NCBI RefSeq assembly: GCF_001423125.1
Contig: NZ_LMNW01000031.1
Span: 567,714 to 631,713, forward strand
Origin: Duganella sp. Leaf126
GTDB taxonomy: Bacteria; Pseudomonadota; Gammaproteobacteria; Burkholderiales; Burkholderiaceae_D
Direction of reading: 5' to 3'
Length of the DNA stretch: 64,000 nucleotides
The translations under genes and the position numbers were made by a program. This document shows positions 30,644-39,156 of the stretch, piece after piece (position 1 is the stretch's first letter; every line of letters starts with the position of its first letter). The notes beneath the pieces are model-generated. The model did no database searches. It was not told the origin of the DNA and saw nothing but the letters and a program-made list of their open reading frames with translations.

Positions 30644-31461
30644 GCGCCATGCTGCGCGCGCTATGGCACAGCCGTGGTTTCGTCCGCAGCAGCGTACGGC
30701 GCGAGTTCGAGGCCCGCTATCGCAACACCATGCTCGGCGCCGCCTGGTCCGTGCTCCATCCGCTGGCGATGATACTGGTCTACACGGTGATCTTTTCGCA
30801 GGTCATGCACGGCAAGCTGGCCGGCGACAGCCGGGATCCCGGCACGCTCGGCGAGCTCGGCCGCTACAGCTACAGCATCTACCTGTGCGCCGGCATCCTG
30901 TGCTGGGGCCTGTTCGCCGAGATCGTCACGCGCGCCCAGAACATGTTCATCGAGAACGCCAACCTGCTCAAGAAGGCCAGCTTTCCGCGCATCTGCCTGC
31001 CGGTCATCGTGGCCGGCAATGCGCTGCTGAACTTTGCCATCATCTTCGGCCTGTTTACCGTGTTCCTGCTGGGGTGCGGCCGGTTCCCGGGACCCGTATT
31101 CGCGCTGCTGCTGCCGCTGCTGCTGCTGGAGGTGGCGCTGGCGCTGGGCCTGGGCCTGGTGCTGGGCGTGCTCAATGTGTTTTTCCGCGACGTCGGCCAG
31201 TTCTGCCAGATCTTCATCCAGTTCTGGTTCTGGCTCACGCCCATCGTGTACCCGGCCGCGATCCTGCCGCCGGCGCTGCGCGCGCTGCTGGTATTCAATC
31301 CGATGGCGGCAGTGACGGGCGGCTTCCAGGACGTGCTGTTGCATGGCCGCGCGCCGGACTGGGCCAGCCTGCTGCCGGCTGCGCTGTGCGCGCTGGCGCT
31401 CGGTGCGCTGGGCCTGCGCCTGCTGCGCCGGCGCGGCGGCGACATGGGGGACGAGTTATGA
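30640..31461 (+). CDS. wzm: Polysaccharide ABC exporter permease (Wzm type)
   Basis: 273-residue inner-membrane permease of the ABC-2 family. It has a short cytoplasmic N-terminus with VRREFEARYRNTMLGAAW, the amphipathic region typical of Wzm/KpsM/TagG, then six membrane segments. The C-terminal hydrophobic pair follows WFWLTPIVYPAAILP. With Wzt it moves an undecaprenyl-linked glycan across the inner membrane. The ATG at 30640 gives the standard family N-terminus; longer in-frame forms add an unrelated hydrophilic stretch. It overlaps the Wzt gene by 4 nt (ATGA). It begins an operon running to about 42944. Confidence 0.92.
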   Translation: MSAMLRALWHSRGFVRSSVRREFEARYRNTMLGAAWSVLHPLAMILVYTVIFSQVMHGKLAGDSRDPGTLGELGRYSYSIYLCAGILCWGLFAEIVTRAQNMFIENANLLKKASFPRICLPVIVAGNALLNFAIIFGLFTVFLLGCGRFPGPVFALLLPLLLLEVALALGLGLVLGVLNVFFRDVGQFCQIFIQFWFWLTPIVYPAAILPPALRALLVFNPMAAVTGGFQDVLLHGRAPDWASLLPAALCALALGALGLRLLRRRGGDMGDEL

Positions 31462-32930
31462 CCGATCCCGTGCAGGACGCCATCACCGTCAGCGGCGTGG
31501 GCAAGGCGTTCAAGCGCTACCCCACGCGCTGGGCGCGCCTGGCCGAGTGGCTGCTGCCGTGGCGCGGGGCGCGCCACCAGCAGCACTGGGTGTTGCAGGA
31601 CATCGATTTCCGCATCGCCGCCGGCGAGGCGGTGGCGCTGATCGGCGTCAACGGCGCCGGCAAGAGCACGCTCCTGAAACTGATCACCGGCACCACGCTG
31701 CCCACGGTCGGCAGCGTGACCGCGCACGGGCGGGTGGCGGCCCTGCTGGAACTGGGCCTGGGCTTTCACCCGGACTTCACCGGCCGCCAGAACGTGCTGA
31801 TGGCCGGTCAGCTGATGGGGCTGGAGGCCGGCCGCCTTGCCGCGCTGCTGCCCGCGATCGTGGCCTTTGCCGGCATCGGCGACTACCTCGACCAGCCGGT
31901 GCGCCTGTATTCGAGCGGCATGCAGATGCGCCTGGCCTTCAGCGTGGCCACCTGCGAGCGGCCCGACATCCTGATCGTCGATGAAGCGCTGGCGGTCGGC
32001 GACGTCTTCTTCCAGCAACAATGCTTCGACCGCATCCGCCGCTACACGGCCGCCGGCACCACCCTGCTGTTCGTCTCGCACAGCATGGGCACGGTGATGG
32101 ACATCTGCGACCGCGCGCTGTATATCCGCCAGGGCCGGCTGGCCTTCGACGGCGCCCCCCGCACGGCGGTCGACCGCTACCAGGCCGAGCTGCTGGGCCA
32201 TGCCCCGGCCGATACCCGCCTTGCGCCCGCTACGCACACCACGCCCGACCGGTCCGCTGCAGATTTCCCTGCCGATGCCGCAGTCGGCGCCGCGCCGGCC
32301 GGTACTGCGCTGGCCGGCGATGCGGTGGCAGGTGACATGTCGGCCAGCGCCGCAGTGACCGGTAACGCACCGGCTGCGGCGGCGGATCCGCTGCACCAGC
32401 TGGCCGACGCAGCGGGGCTGACCGGCAGCGCCGGCAGCATCGCCAGCGCCGATGTCGCCTGCCTGCGCGCGGCGTTCGTGGACGCTGCCGGCACGCCGCT
32501 GGCCACCATCGTGGCCGATCAGCAGGTCACGCTGCGCATCGATTACCGCGTACAGCGCGCGTTCGACGATCCGCACATCGGCTTCAAGATCCGCAACCGC
32601 CATGGCGTGGTGCTGTTCGAAACCAACTCGTACTGCATGCACCAGTGTCCGGGCCCGGTGGCTGCCGGCCAGGTGCTGTCGGCCAGGTTCAGCTTCGCCC
32701 TGACGCTGGCACCGGACGATTACACGCTCACGGTGGGATTTAGCAATGGCGGGTATGATCAGGGCAGTTTTCGCGAAGTGCTCAATTACCTGCACGAGGT
32801 CAGCGCCTTCACGATACTGCCCGACACCGCAGGCATCCGCTGGGCCGGCATGACCAATCTGGCGCCACGGTTTGCCTGCGTTACGCTGTCCCCTTTCCCG
32901 CCATGCGCACCGGAGGCTGCATGCCGCTGA
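31458..32930 (+). CDS. wzt: Polysaccharide ABC exporter ATPase with carbohydrate-binding C-terminus (Wzt type)
   Basis: 490-residue ATPase. The N-terminal domain (about 1-250) has Walker A IGVNGAGKSTLLKLI, signature YSSGMQMRLAF, Walker B ILIVDEALAVGD and the switch His in LFVSHSMGT. An Ala-rich, low-complexity linker (about 255-325) leads to a beta-sandwich C-terminal domain (about 330-475) of the Wzt_C type, with VTLRIDYRVQRAFDDPHIGF and LAPDDYTLTVGFS. In studied systems this domain binds the modified non-reducing end of the glycan and so licenses export. The linker is longer and more repetitive than in model Wzt proteins. It overlaps the next gene by 10 nt. Confidence 0.92.
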   Translation: MTDPVQDAITVSGVGKAFKRYPTRWARLAEWLLPWRGARHQQHWVLQDIDFRIAAGEAVALIGVNGAGKSTLLKLITGTTLPTVGSVTAHGRVAALLELGLGFHPDFTGRQNVLMAGQLMGLEAGRLAALLPAIVAFAGIGDYLDQPVRLYSSGMQMRLAFSVATCERPDILIVDEALAVGDVFFQQQCFDRIRRYTAAGTTLLFVSHSMGTVMDICDRALYIRQGRLAFDGAPRTAVDRYQAELLGHAPADTRLAPATHTTPDRSAADFPADAAVGAAPAGTALAGDAVAGDMSASAAVTGNAPAAAADPLHQLADAAGLTGSAGSIASADVACLRAAFVDAAGTPLATIVADQQVTLRIDYRVQRAFDDPHIGFKIRNRHGVVLFETNSYCMHQCPGPVAAGQVLSARFSFALTLAPDDYTLTVGFSNGGYDQGSFREVLNYLHEVSAFTILPDTAGIRWAGMTNLAPRFACVTLSPFPPCAPEAACR

Positions 32931-34084
32931 TCTCGTACGCACAGAATGCCGAAGACGTGCTGCTGTGGCGCGCGCTGCGCACCGTGCAGGACGGCTTTTA
33001 CATCGATGTCGGCGCCAACGATCCGCAGCACGATTCGATGACCAGGCTGTTTTACGACGCCGGCTGGCATGGCATCAATATCGAGCCGATGCCGTCGTAC
33101 CGCGCAATCTTGCAGCGCGCCCGTCCACGCGACATCAACCTGGCGCTGGCCTGCGGCGCCGCCGACGGCCGCATCACGCTGTTCGATACGCCCGACGTCA
33201 ACGGCTGGGCCTCCACCGACGCCGCCACCGCGCAGGCCCACCGCGCGGCCGGCATTGCGGTGGTCGAGATCGAGGTGCCGGTGCGGACCCTGGCCGGCAT
33301 CTGCGCCGAGCACGCGCCGGCCACGATCCACTTCCTCAAGATCGATGTCGAAGGTTTCGAGGGCGAGGTATTGCGCGGCATGGACCTGCGCCGCTGGCGC
33401 CCGTGGATACTGGTGATCGAAGCGACCGTCCCCAACAGCACCGTCGCCAGCCACGCAGACTGGGAACCGCTGGTGCTGGCCGGCGATTACCGCTTTGCCT
33501 ACTTCGATGGCCTGAACCGCTACTACGTGGCTGCCGAACAGGCACAGCTGCTGCCGCTGCTGGCAGTGCCGCCCAATGTGTTCGACGGCTACATCAGCTA
33601 CCACCTGGACCACGCCTGGCGCACCATCGACGACCTGACCGGCCGGCTGGCACAGCTGCAGAAGCTGCAACAGGCGGCCCTGCAACAGCAAGCCGAGGCT
33701 GCCGCGCAGGCGGCACAGCTGCAGGCCCATCTCGACGCCATCCACGCCAGCACCTCGTGGCGCGTGACGCGGCCGCTGCGCGCGGCGGGACGCCTGATCC
33801 AGTCCGGCGCCGTGCGCACCGTTCCCGCCACCGTGCTGCGCGCGGCGCTGCGACGCACCCTGGTCACGCTGGCGCAATGGACGCCGCTGCGGCGCGTGAC
33901 CTTCGCGCTGCTGCGCCGCGCGCCGGCACTGCAGCGGCGCTGCCTGGCCTGGTATGCCGCGGTCCGGGGCGCCAGCAGCGAGATCGTGCCGCCCGGTGTG
34001 CCGCCGGCGCTGGCGCACCTGCCGCAATCGGCGCGCCGCGTGCTGGCCGACCTCGAACGCCCCCCTCAACCTGACGACCGTTAG
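32921..34084 (+). CDS. FkbM-family methyltransferase
   Basis: 387-residue protein. The N-terminal 210 residues form an FkbM-type SAM-dependent methyltransferase: ISYAQNAEDVLLWRAL, the SAM-binding GFYIDVGANDPQHD, and IHFLKIDVEGFEGEVLRGMD. A Gln/Ala-rich coiled-coil stretch follows (about 245-285), then a basic helical C-terminus of unknown role. The ATG at 32921 has GGAGG 4 nt upstream; an ATG at 32903 lacks such a site. It overlaps the Wzt stop. Given the Wzt carbohydrate-binding domain, it could methylate the end of the glycan as a chain terminator, as WbdD does in E. coli O9a. That role is inferred. Confidence 0.88.
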   Translation: MPLISYAQNAEDVLLWRALRTVQDGFYIDVGANDPQHDSMTRLFYDAGWHGINIEPMPSYRAILQRARPRDINLALACGAADGRITLFDTPDVNGWASTDAATAQAHRAAGIAVVEIEVPVRTLAGICAEHAPATIHFLKIDVEGFEGEVLRGMDLRRWRPWILVIEATVPNSTVASHADWEPLVLAGDYRFAYFDGLNRYYVAAEQAQLLPLLAVPPNVFDGYISYHLDHAWRTIDDLTGRLAQLQKLQQAALQQQAEAAAQAAQLQAHLDAIHASTSWRVTRPLRAAGRLIQSGAVRTVPATVLRAALRRTLVTLAQWTPLRRVTFALLRRAPALQRRCLAWYAAVRGASSEIVPPGVPPALAHLPQSARRVLADLERPPQPDDR

Positions 34085-34095
34085 ACCTTTCACGC

Positions 34096-37000
34096 ATGCG
34101 ACTCGCGATCGACCTCCAGGCGTGCCAGCACGGCGCCGCCGCCGACCCCGAAGCCACCGTGGCGCTGGTGCGCGCGCTGGTCACCGCAGCGCAGGCGGCC
34201 GGCCACACCGTGCTGCTGATGCTGTACCACGCCTGGCCCGCGCAGGCCGACGACCTGCGCCGCGCACCCGGCTGGCCGTCAGCGACAGCACCGGCCATAC
34301 CGTCGGCCGCTGCCGCGCCGGGCCAGGTGCAGCTGCACGTGCTCGCTACCACGCGCGGCGGCGACGACTGGCGCCGTGGCGCCGCCGACCTGCTGCGCGC
34401 CACCGTGCTGCAGGACTGGCGCGCCGACCTGGTCTGGACCCCGGGATTGTTCGAGCGCGACAGCCCTCACGCGGTCACCGGAACAGGAACGGTGCCGGCC
34501 ATCTACAGCTTGGGCAGCATGAGCAGCTTGCGCGGCATGGGCAGCATGGGCAGCATGGGCCGCCCGGACAGCGTGTCCGGCCCGGCCGCCAGGAACATGG
34601 CGCTGGCAGCATCCGAACGGCAGCACCAGGCGCTGGCCCGGGCCCGCCTGCTGACCGGGGCCGACGCCGCCACCGTCGCCGCCCTGCGGCTGGCGGCGCC
34701 GGGCGTCGAGGTGGTACAGGCGGCAAGCGGCGAGGCGATGCTGGCGGCGCTGACGGGGCTGATGGCTGCCGGCGGCAAGTCGGCTGTTGCCGCTCATATG
34801 GCGACTGTCGCTACCGTGCCTGCTGACAGCACAAACGCTTCCAGCGATATAGCGACTGCAACCGGCGCGGGAGCCGTGGGCGCCGGCGCTGCAGCAGTTG
34901 CCGCTGATACCGTGAGTGCTGGCGGTACGGCGTCTGCAACCAGTGCGGGAGCTGGCGGCGCTGGCGCTGCCGTCGATCGCGCAGCTGCGCGCGATGCAGC
35001 AACTGCCGCCGATACCGTGGCTACAGGCGGTGCGGCGTCTGCCACCGGTGCGGGCGCTGGCGGCGCCGGAGCTGCCGTCGATCCCGCGGCTGCTGGCGGT
35101 GCGGCGTCTGCCGCTGCAGGGCGTGCAGTCACCACAGCGGCCACGCACGTGCCGATCGCAGCGCGGCCCGCCCGGCCGTCGATGGCCTTCCTGTCGCCGC
35201 TGCCGCCGCAGCACTCGGGCATTGCCGACTACAGCGTCGAATTGCTGGCCCAGCTCGAACGGTACTATGACATCGAACTGATTGCCGATGATCCGGTCGA
35301 TCCCGGCCTCGCCCGGCGCTACCCGGTGCGCGACTGCGCCTGGTTCGACCGCCATGCGGGCCGCTACGCGCGCGTGCTCTACCACTTCGGCAACCACAGC
35401 GTGCACCAGCACATGTTCGCGCTGCTGCGCCGCCATCCCGGCATCGTGGTGCTGCACGATTTTTTCCTCAGCGGTGCGCTCGACCAGATGGAGCGCAGCG
35501 GCCAGCCCCAGGTCTTTCTCGACGCGCTGTATGCATCGCACGGCCATACCGGCCTGCTGGCCCACCAGCGCCACGGGCGCCACGCGGCGATCTGGACCTA
35601 CCCGTGCAACAGGCAGGTGCTCGAGCATGCCAGCGGCGTGATCGTCCACGCCGACTTTTCGCGGCGCCTGGCGCAGCAGTGGTATGGCGGCGACAGCGCA
35701 CAGCTGTGGCAAACCGTGCCTCTGATCCGTGGTCTGCCGGCAGGACATGACGCCGACAGCGCCCGTGCCACGGCGCGCGCCGCGCTGGGCGTGGCCGACG
35801 ATGTCTTCCTGGTATGCAGCTTCGGCATGATGGGTGTCACCAAGCGCAACGAGCTGCTGCTTGCAGCGTTTCTCGCCAGTCCGCTGGCGGCCGATCCGCG
35901 CTGCCAGCTGGTGTTTGTCGGTGCGCCCGATCCCGGCGACTACGGCCGCAGCATCGCGCAGGCGATCGCCGCAGCCGGGTCAGACACCGGTGCGCGCATC
36001 CGCATCACCGGCTTCGTCGCAGGCGACCAATACGCCCGATGGCTGGCAGCCGCCGACGCTGCCGTACAGCTGCGCAGCCGCACGCGCGGCGAGACCTCGG
36101 CCTCGGTGCTCGACTGCCTGCTGCATGGCGTGCCCACCGTGGTCAACGCCCACGGCGCCAATGCCGACCTGCCGGCCGACGTGCTGCTGCGATTGCCTGA
36201 CGACTGCGATGCGGCGGCGCTGGCCGGTGCGCTGGCACAGCTGCACGGCCCGTCCGGCGCGGCCCTGCGCGCCGGCCTGGCAACGCGCGCGCGCGCCTAC
36301 ATGGCCGCCCACCATGCGCCGTCCCGGGTCGGGCCGCGCTTTCGCGACGCCATCGAGACCGCGACCGCATACAGCCCGGCCGTCCATTACGCGGCGCTGC
36401 TGGCCGCGCTGCAGGCACTGGGCCCGGCGCCGGCCGGCGCGCTGATGGAAACGGCCGAAGCGATCGCCGCCAACCGCCTGCCGCTGGCGCCGCGCCAGTT
36501 GTTCGTCGATATCTCGGCGCTGGTCGAGGCCGATCTGAAGACCGGCATCCAGCGCGTGGTGCGCGCCATCGTGCTGCGCCTGGTCGAGGCGCCGCCGCCC
36601 GGCTACCGGGTGGAGCCTGTGTACTGCAACGGCGGCAACCGTCCGTATCGCTACGCCCGGTCCTTCACCTTGCGCATGCTGGGCTGCCCGACCATGGCGC
36701 TCGAAGATGCGCCGCTCGAGGTGCGCGCCGGCGACCGCTTTCTCGGTCTCGACCTGTACACCAACGGCACCGCGCAAAACCGCGAGCGCCTGCAGGACAT
36801 GCGCCGGCGCGGCGTGGACATCTATTTCGTCGTGTACGATCTGCTGCCGCTGCTCAAGCCGCAAGTGTTCCCGGTGGGGACCGACACTTATTTCTCCGCC
36901 TATCTCGACACCATCGCAGCCGTGGCCGATGGCGTGCTGTGCATCTCGCGCGCCGTGGCCGACGAGCTGCACGACTGGCTGGCAACGCGTCCCGGCCGCA

Positions 37001-37707
37001 GCCGCCGCGAGCCTTTGCCGCTCGGCTATTTCCACCTGGGCGCCGACCTCGACGCCAGCGCACCGACCACCGGCCTGCCCGCCAACGCCGGCGACCTGCT
37101 GGATGCCGTCGCAGCGCGGCCCAGCATGCTGCTGGTCGGCACACTGGAGCCGCGCAAGTGCCAGGACCAGGCGCTGGCCGCGGCCGAGTTGCTGTGGCGC
37201 CAGGGCGTGGACCTGAACCTGGTCATCGTGGGCAAGCAGGGCTGGATGGTGGACAAGCTGGTGCAGCAGCTGCAGAACCACGTTGAACGGGACCGCCGGC
37301 TGTTCTGGCTGACCGGGGCGTCCGACGACATGCTGAACCGGCTGTACCAGTCCTGCTCGGCGCTGCTGGCGCCATCGATCGGCGAGGGCTTCGGCCTGCC
37401 GCTGATCGAGGCCGCCCGGCACGGGTTGCCGATCATCGCGCGCGACCTGCCGGTGTTCCGCGAGGTCGGCGGCGCGCATGCGTATTACTTCAGCGGTACC
37501 GCTGCATCCGACCTGGCGGCAGCGCTGCAGCACTGGCTGACCCTGCACGCGGCCGGCGCCGCGCCACCGTCGTCGGCGCTGCCCTGGCTGAGCTGGCAAG
37601 CCAGCACCGAACAGCTGCTGCGCGTGCTCGACGGCGGGCACTGGTACCGCACCCTGGTCCCCGCCGCTGCGCGGGAACCGTCCACCTTGACGACAGGCGC
37701 CGCATGA
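34096..37707 (+). CDS. Giant multidomain glycosyltransferase (two GT4 domains plus degenerate N-terminal domain)
   Basis: 1203-residue cytoplasmic enzyme. The N-terminal region (1-220) starts MRLAIDLQACQ, as in multidomain GT4 proteins, but the usual sugar-binding segment after it is missing. Residues about 223-358 are low-complexity Ala/Gly with imperfect internal repeats. The first clear GT4 domain (about 360-770) has SPLPPQHSGIADYSVELLA and a GETSASVLDCLLHGVPTVVN motif. The second (about 795-1195) has FVDISALVEADLKTGIQRVV, LLVGTLEPRKCQDQAL and the acidic motif EGFGLPLIEAARHGLP. Such enzymes can build whole polymer backbones, as WbdA does. The next gene overlaps by 4 nt. Linkage and sugars cannot be predicted. 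Confidence 0.87.
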   Translation: MRLAIDLQACQHGAAADPEATVALVRALVTAAQAAGHTVLLMLYHAWPAQADDLRRAPGWPSATAPAIPSAAAAPGQVQLHVLATTRGGDDWRRGAADLLRATVLQDWRADLVWTPGLFERDSPHAVTGTGTVPAIYSLGSMSSLRGMGSMGSMGRPDSVSGPAARNMALAASERQHQALARARLLTGADAATVAALRLAAPGVEVVQAASGEAMLAALTGLMAAGGKSAVAAHMATVATVPADSTNASSDIATATGAGAVGAGAAAVAADTVSAGGTASATSAGAGGAGAAVDRAAARDAATAADTVATGGAASATGAGAGGAGAAVDPAAAGGAASAAAGRAVTTAATHVPIAARPARPSMAFLSPLPPQHSGIADYSVELLAQLERYYDIELIADDPVDPGLARRYPVRDCAWFDRHAGRYARVLYHFGNHSVHQHMFALLRRHPGIVVLHDFFLSGALDQMERSGQPQVFLDALYASHGHTGLLAHQRHGRHAAIWTYPCNRQVLEHASGVIVHADFSRRLAQQWYGGDSAQLWQTVPLIRGLPAGHDADSARATARAALGVADDVFLVCSFGMMGVTKRNELLLAAFLASPLAADPRCQLVFVGAPDPGDYGRSIAQAIAAAGSDTGARIRITGFVAGDQYARWLAAADAAVQLRSRTRGETSASVLDCLLHGVPTVVNAHGANADLPADVLLRLPDDCDAAALAGALAQLHGPSGAALRAGLATRARAYMAAHHAPSRVGPRFRDAIETATAYSPAVHYAALLAALQALGPAPAGALMETAEAIAANRLPLAPRQLFVDISALVEADLKTGIQRVVRAIVLRLVEAPPPGYRVEPVYCNGGNRPYRYARSFTLRMLGCPTMALEDAPLEVRAGDRFLGLDLYTNGTAQNRERLQDMRRRGVDIYFVVYDLLPLLKPQVFPVGTDTYFSAYLDTIAAVADGVLCISRAVADELHDWLATRPGRSRREPLPLGYFHLGADLDASAPTTGLPANAGDLLDAVAARPSMLLVGTLEPRKCQDQALAAAELLWRQGVDLNLVIVGKQGWMVDKLVQQLQNHVERDRRLFWLTGASDDMLNRLYQSCSALLAPSIGEGFGLPLIEAARHGLPIIARDLPVFREVGGAHAYYFSGTAASDLAAALQHWLTLHAAGAAPPSSALPWLSWQASTEQLLRVLDGGHWYRTLVPAAAREPSTLTTGAA

Positions 37708-38705
37708 ATCCGCTTCCCGTTCCCTGCGCCGACGCCGACCGGATCGCGGTCGTGATTCCCTGCTACCGCGTGCGTCGCCACATCCTCGGCGTGCTGGCCG
37801 CGATCGGTCCCGAAGTGGCGCGCATCTACGTGGTCGACGATGCCTGCCCCGAACAGTCGGGCGCGCTGGTGCAGACCGCGTGCCACGACCGCCGCGTGGT
37901 GGTGCTGCACCACGCCGAGAACCGCGGTGTCGGTGGTGCCGTGCTCAGCGGCTACCGCGCGGCGCTGGCCGACGGCATGCGCATCCTGGTCAAGATCGAC
38001 GGCGACGGCCAGATGGACCCGGCCCTGCTGCCGCATTTCGTGGCGCCCATCCTGAGCGGCGAAGCCGACTACACCAAGGGCAACCGCTTCTTCGACCTCG
38101 AGAAGATCCGCCGCATGCCGACCGTGCGCCTGTTCGGCAACGCGGTGCTGTCGCTGCTGACCAAGCTGTCGTCCGGCTACTGGGACGTGTTCGATCCCAC
38201 CAACGGTTACACCGCGCTGCACGCGGACGCCGCCCGCCACCTGCCGTTCGACCGCATCAGCACCCGGTATTTTTTCGAATCGGACATGCTGTTTCGCCTC
38301 AACACGATCCAGGCAGTGGTGGTGGACGTGCCGATGGACGCGAGCTATGGCGACGAGGTGAGCAACCTGAAGGTCTCCACCATCGCCACCGAGTTCCTGC
38401 GCAAGCACGTGCGCAACCTCGGCAAGCGCCTGTTCTACAACTACTACCTGCGCAATATGTCGCTGGCGTCGCTGCAGCTGCCGCTGGGCGCCGTGCTGCT
38501 GCTGTTCGGCAGCGCCTACGGCGCCTGGCACTGGGTCCGCGCGGCGGAACAGGGTGTGGCGACGCCGGCCGGCACGGTGATGGTGTCGGCGCTGCCGGTC
38601 CTGATGGGCATGCAGCTGATCCTGGCGTTCCTGGCGTACGATATCGCCTCGGTGCCGCGCCGGGTACTCCACAAGCGGTCGCTGGCGCCGCTGCGCCATG
38701 ACTAG
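37704..38705 (+). CDS. DPM1/GtrB-like polyprenyl-phosphate glycosyltransferase (GT2)
   Basis: 333-residue GT2 enzyme of the dolichol-phosphate-mannose synthase type. The GT-A domain has IAVVIPCYRVRRHILGVL, YVVDDACPEQSG, ILVKIDGDGQMDPALLPHFV with the metal site, and FDPTNGYTALH. Two C-terminal hydrophobic segments (about 253-275 and 293-315) anchor it in the inner membrane, as in GtrB. It would load a sugar onto undecaprenyl phosphate on the cytoplasmic face. It overlaps the upstream gene by 4 nt and the following GtrA gene by 8 nt, which strongly supports a Gtr-type partnership. Confidence 0.9.
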   Translation: MNPLPVPCADADRIAVVIPCYRVRRHILGVLAAIGPEVARIYVVDDACPEQSGALVQTACHDRRVVVLHHAENRGVGGAVLSGYRAALADGMRILVKIDGDGQMDPALLPHFVAPILSGEADYTKGNRFFDLEKIRRMPTVRLFGNAVLSLLTKLSSGYWDVFDPTNGYTALHADAARHLPFDRISTRYFFESDMLFRLNTIQAVVVDVPMDASYGDEVSNLKVSTIATEFLRKHVRNLGKRLFYNYYLRNMSLASLQLPLGAVLLLFGSAYGAWHWVRAAEQGVATPAGTVMVSALPVLMGMQLILAFLAYDIASVPRRVLHKRSLAPLRHD

Positions 38706-39156
38706 CCGGACCGACCCGGCGCGCGCGTCCCCTCGGCGCCAGTTCCTGCTGTTCGTGGGCGGCGGCCTGCTGTGCGCCGCGCTCGACATCGGCGTGATGC
38801 AGGGCCTGCTGTCGGCCGGCCCCGGCGTGAGCGTAACGGCCGCCACCAGCGCCGGATTTGCGGCAGGATTGCTGCTCAATTATGCTTTTCATGCGCGCAT
38901 TACCTTTGGCAGCGTGCCCAGCATGGGCCGCTTCCTGCGTTTTTTGTGCGTGGTCGTGCTCAACTACCTGCTCACCCTCGCGTGCGTGGGCGGCGCGCTG
39001 GCGCTCTACCACGCCGGCCTCGGTGCCGGTCTCCATGCCGGTCTCGGATCGGGCGCCGCCAGCGTTGCCACGGCAGCGCTGGCAGGCAAGCTGGTGGCGC
39101 TGCCGCTGGTGGCGTGCAACGGTTTTTTGCTCAGCAAATACTGGATCTTCCGATGA
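38698..39156 (+). CDS. GtrA-family membrane protein
   Basis: 152-residue protein with four hydrophobic segments, typical of GtrA (PF04138 type). RRQFLLFVGGGLLCAALDIG starts the first and ends with a conserved small-residue run; FAAGLLLNYAFHARITF is the second. The last segment ends with CNGFLLSKYWIF, the usual family C-terminus. GtrA proteins are thought to flip the lipid-linked sugar made by GtrB to the periplasm. It overlaps both neighbours (8 nt upstream, 4 nt downstream). Confidence 0.9.
   Translation: MTSRTDPARASPRRQFLLFVGGGLLCAALDIGVMQGLLSAGPGVSVTAATSAGFAAGLLLNYAFHARITFGSVPSMGRFLRFLCVVVLNYLLTLACVGGALALYHAGLGAGLHAGLGSGAASVATAALAGKLVALPLVACNGFLLSKYWIFR

Noticed and set aside
34530-34565. 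Phase-variable repeat in the giant glycosyltransferase
   Set aside because: The repeated 9-nt unit encoding SMG keeps the reading frame, so gain or loss would not switch the gene off.
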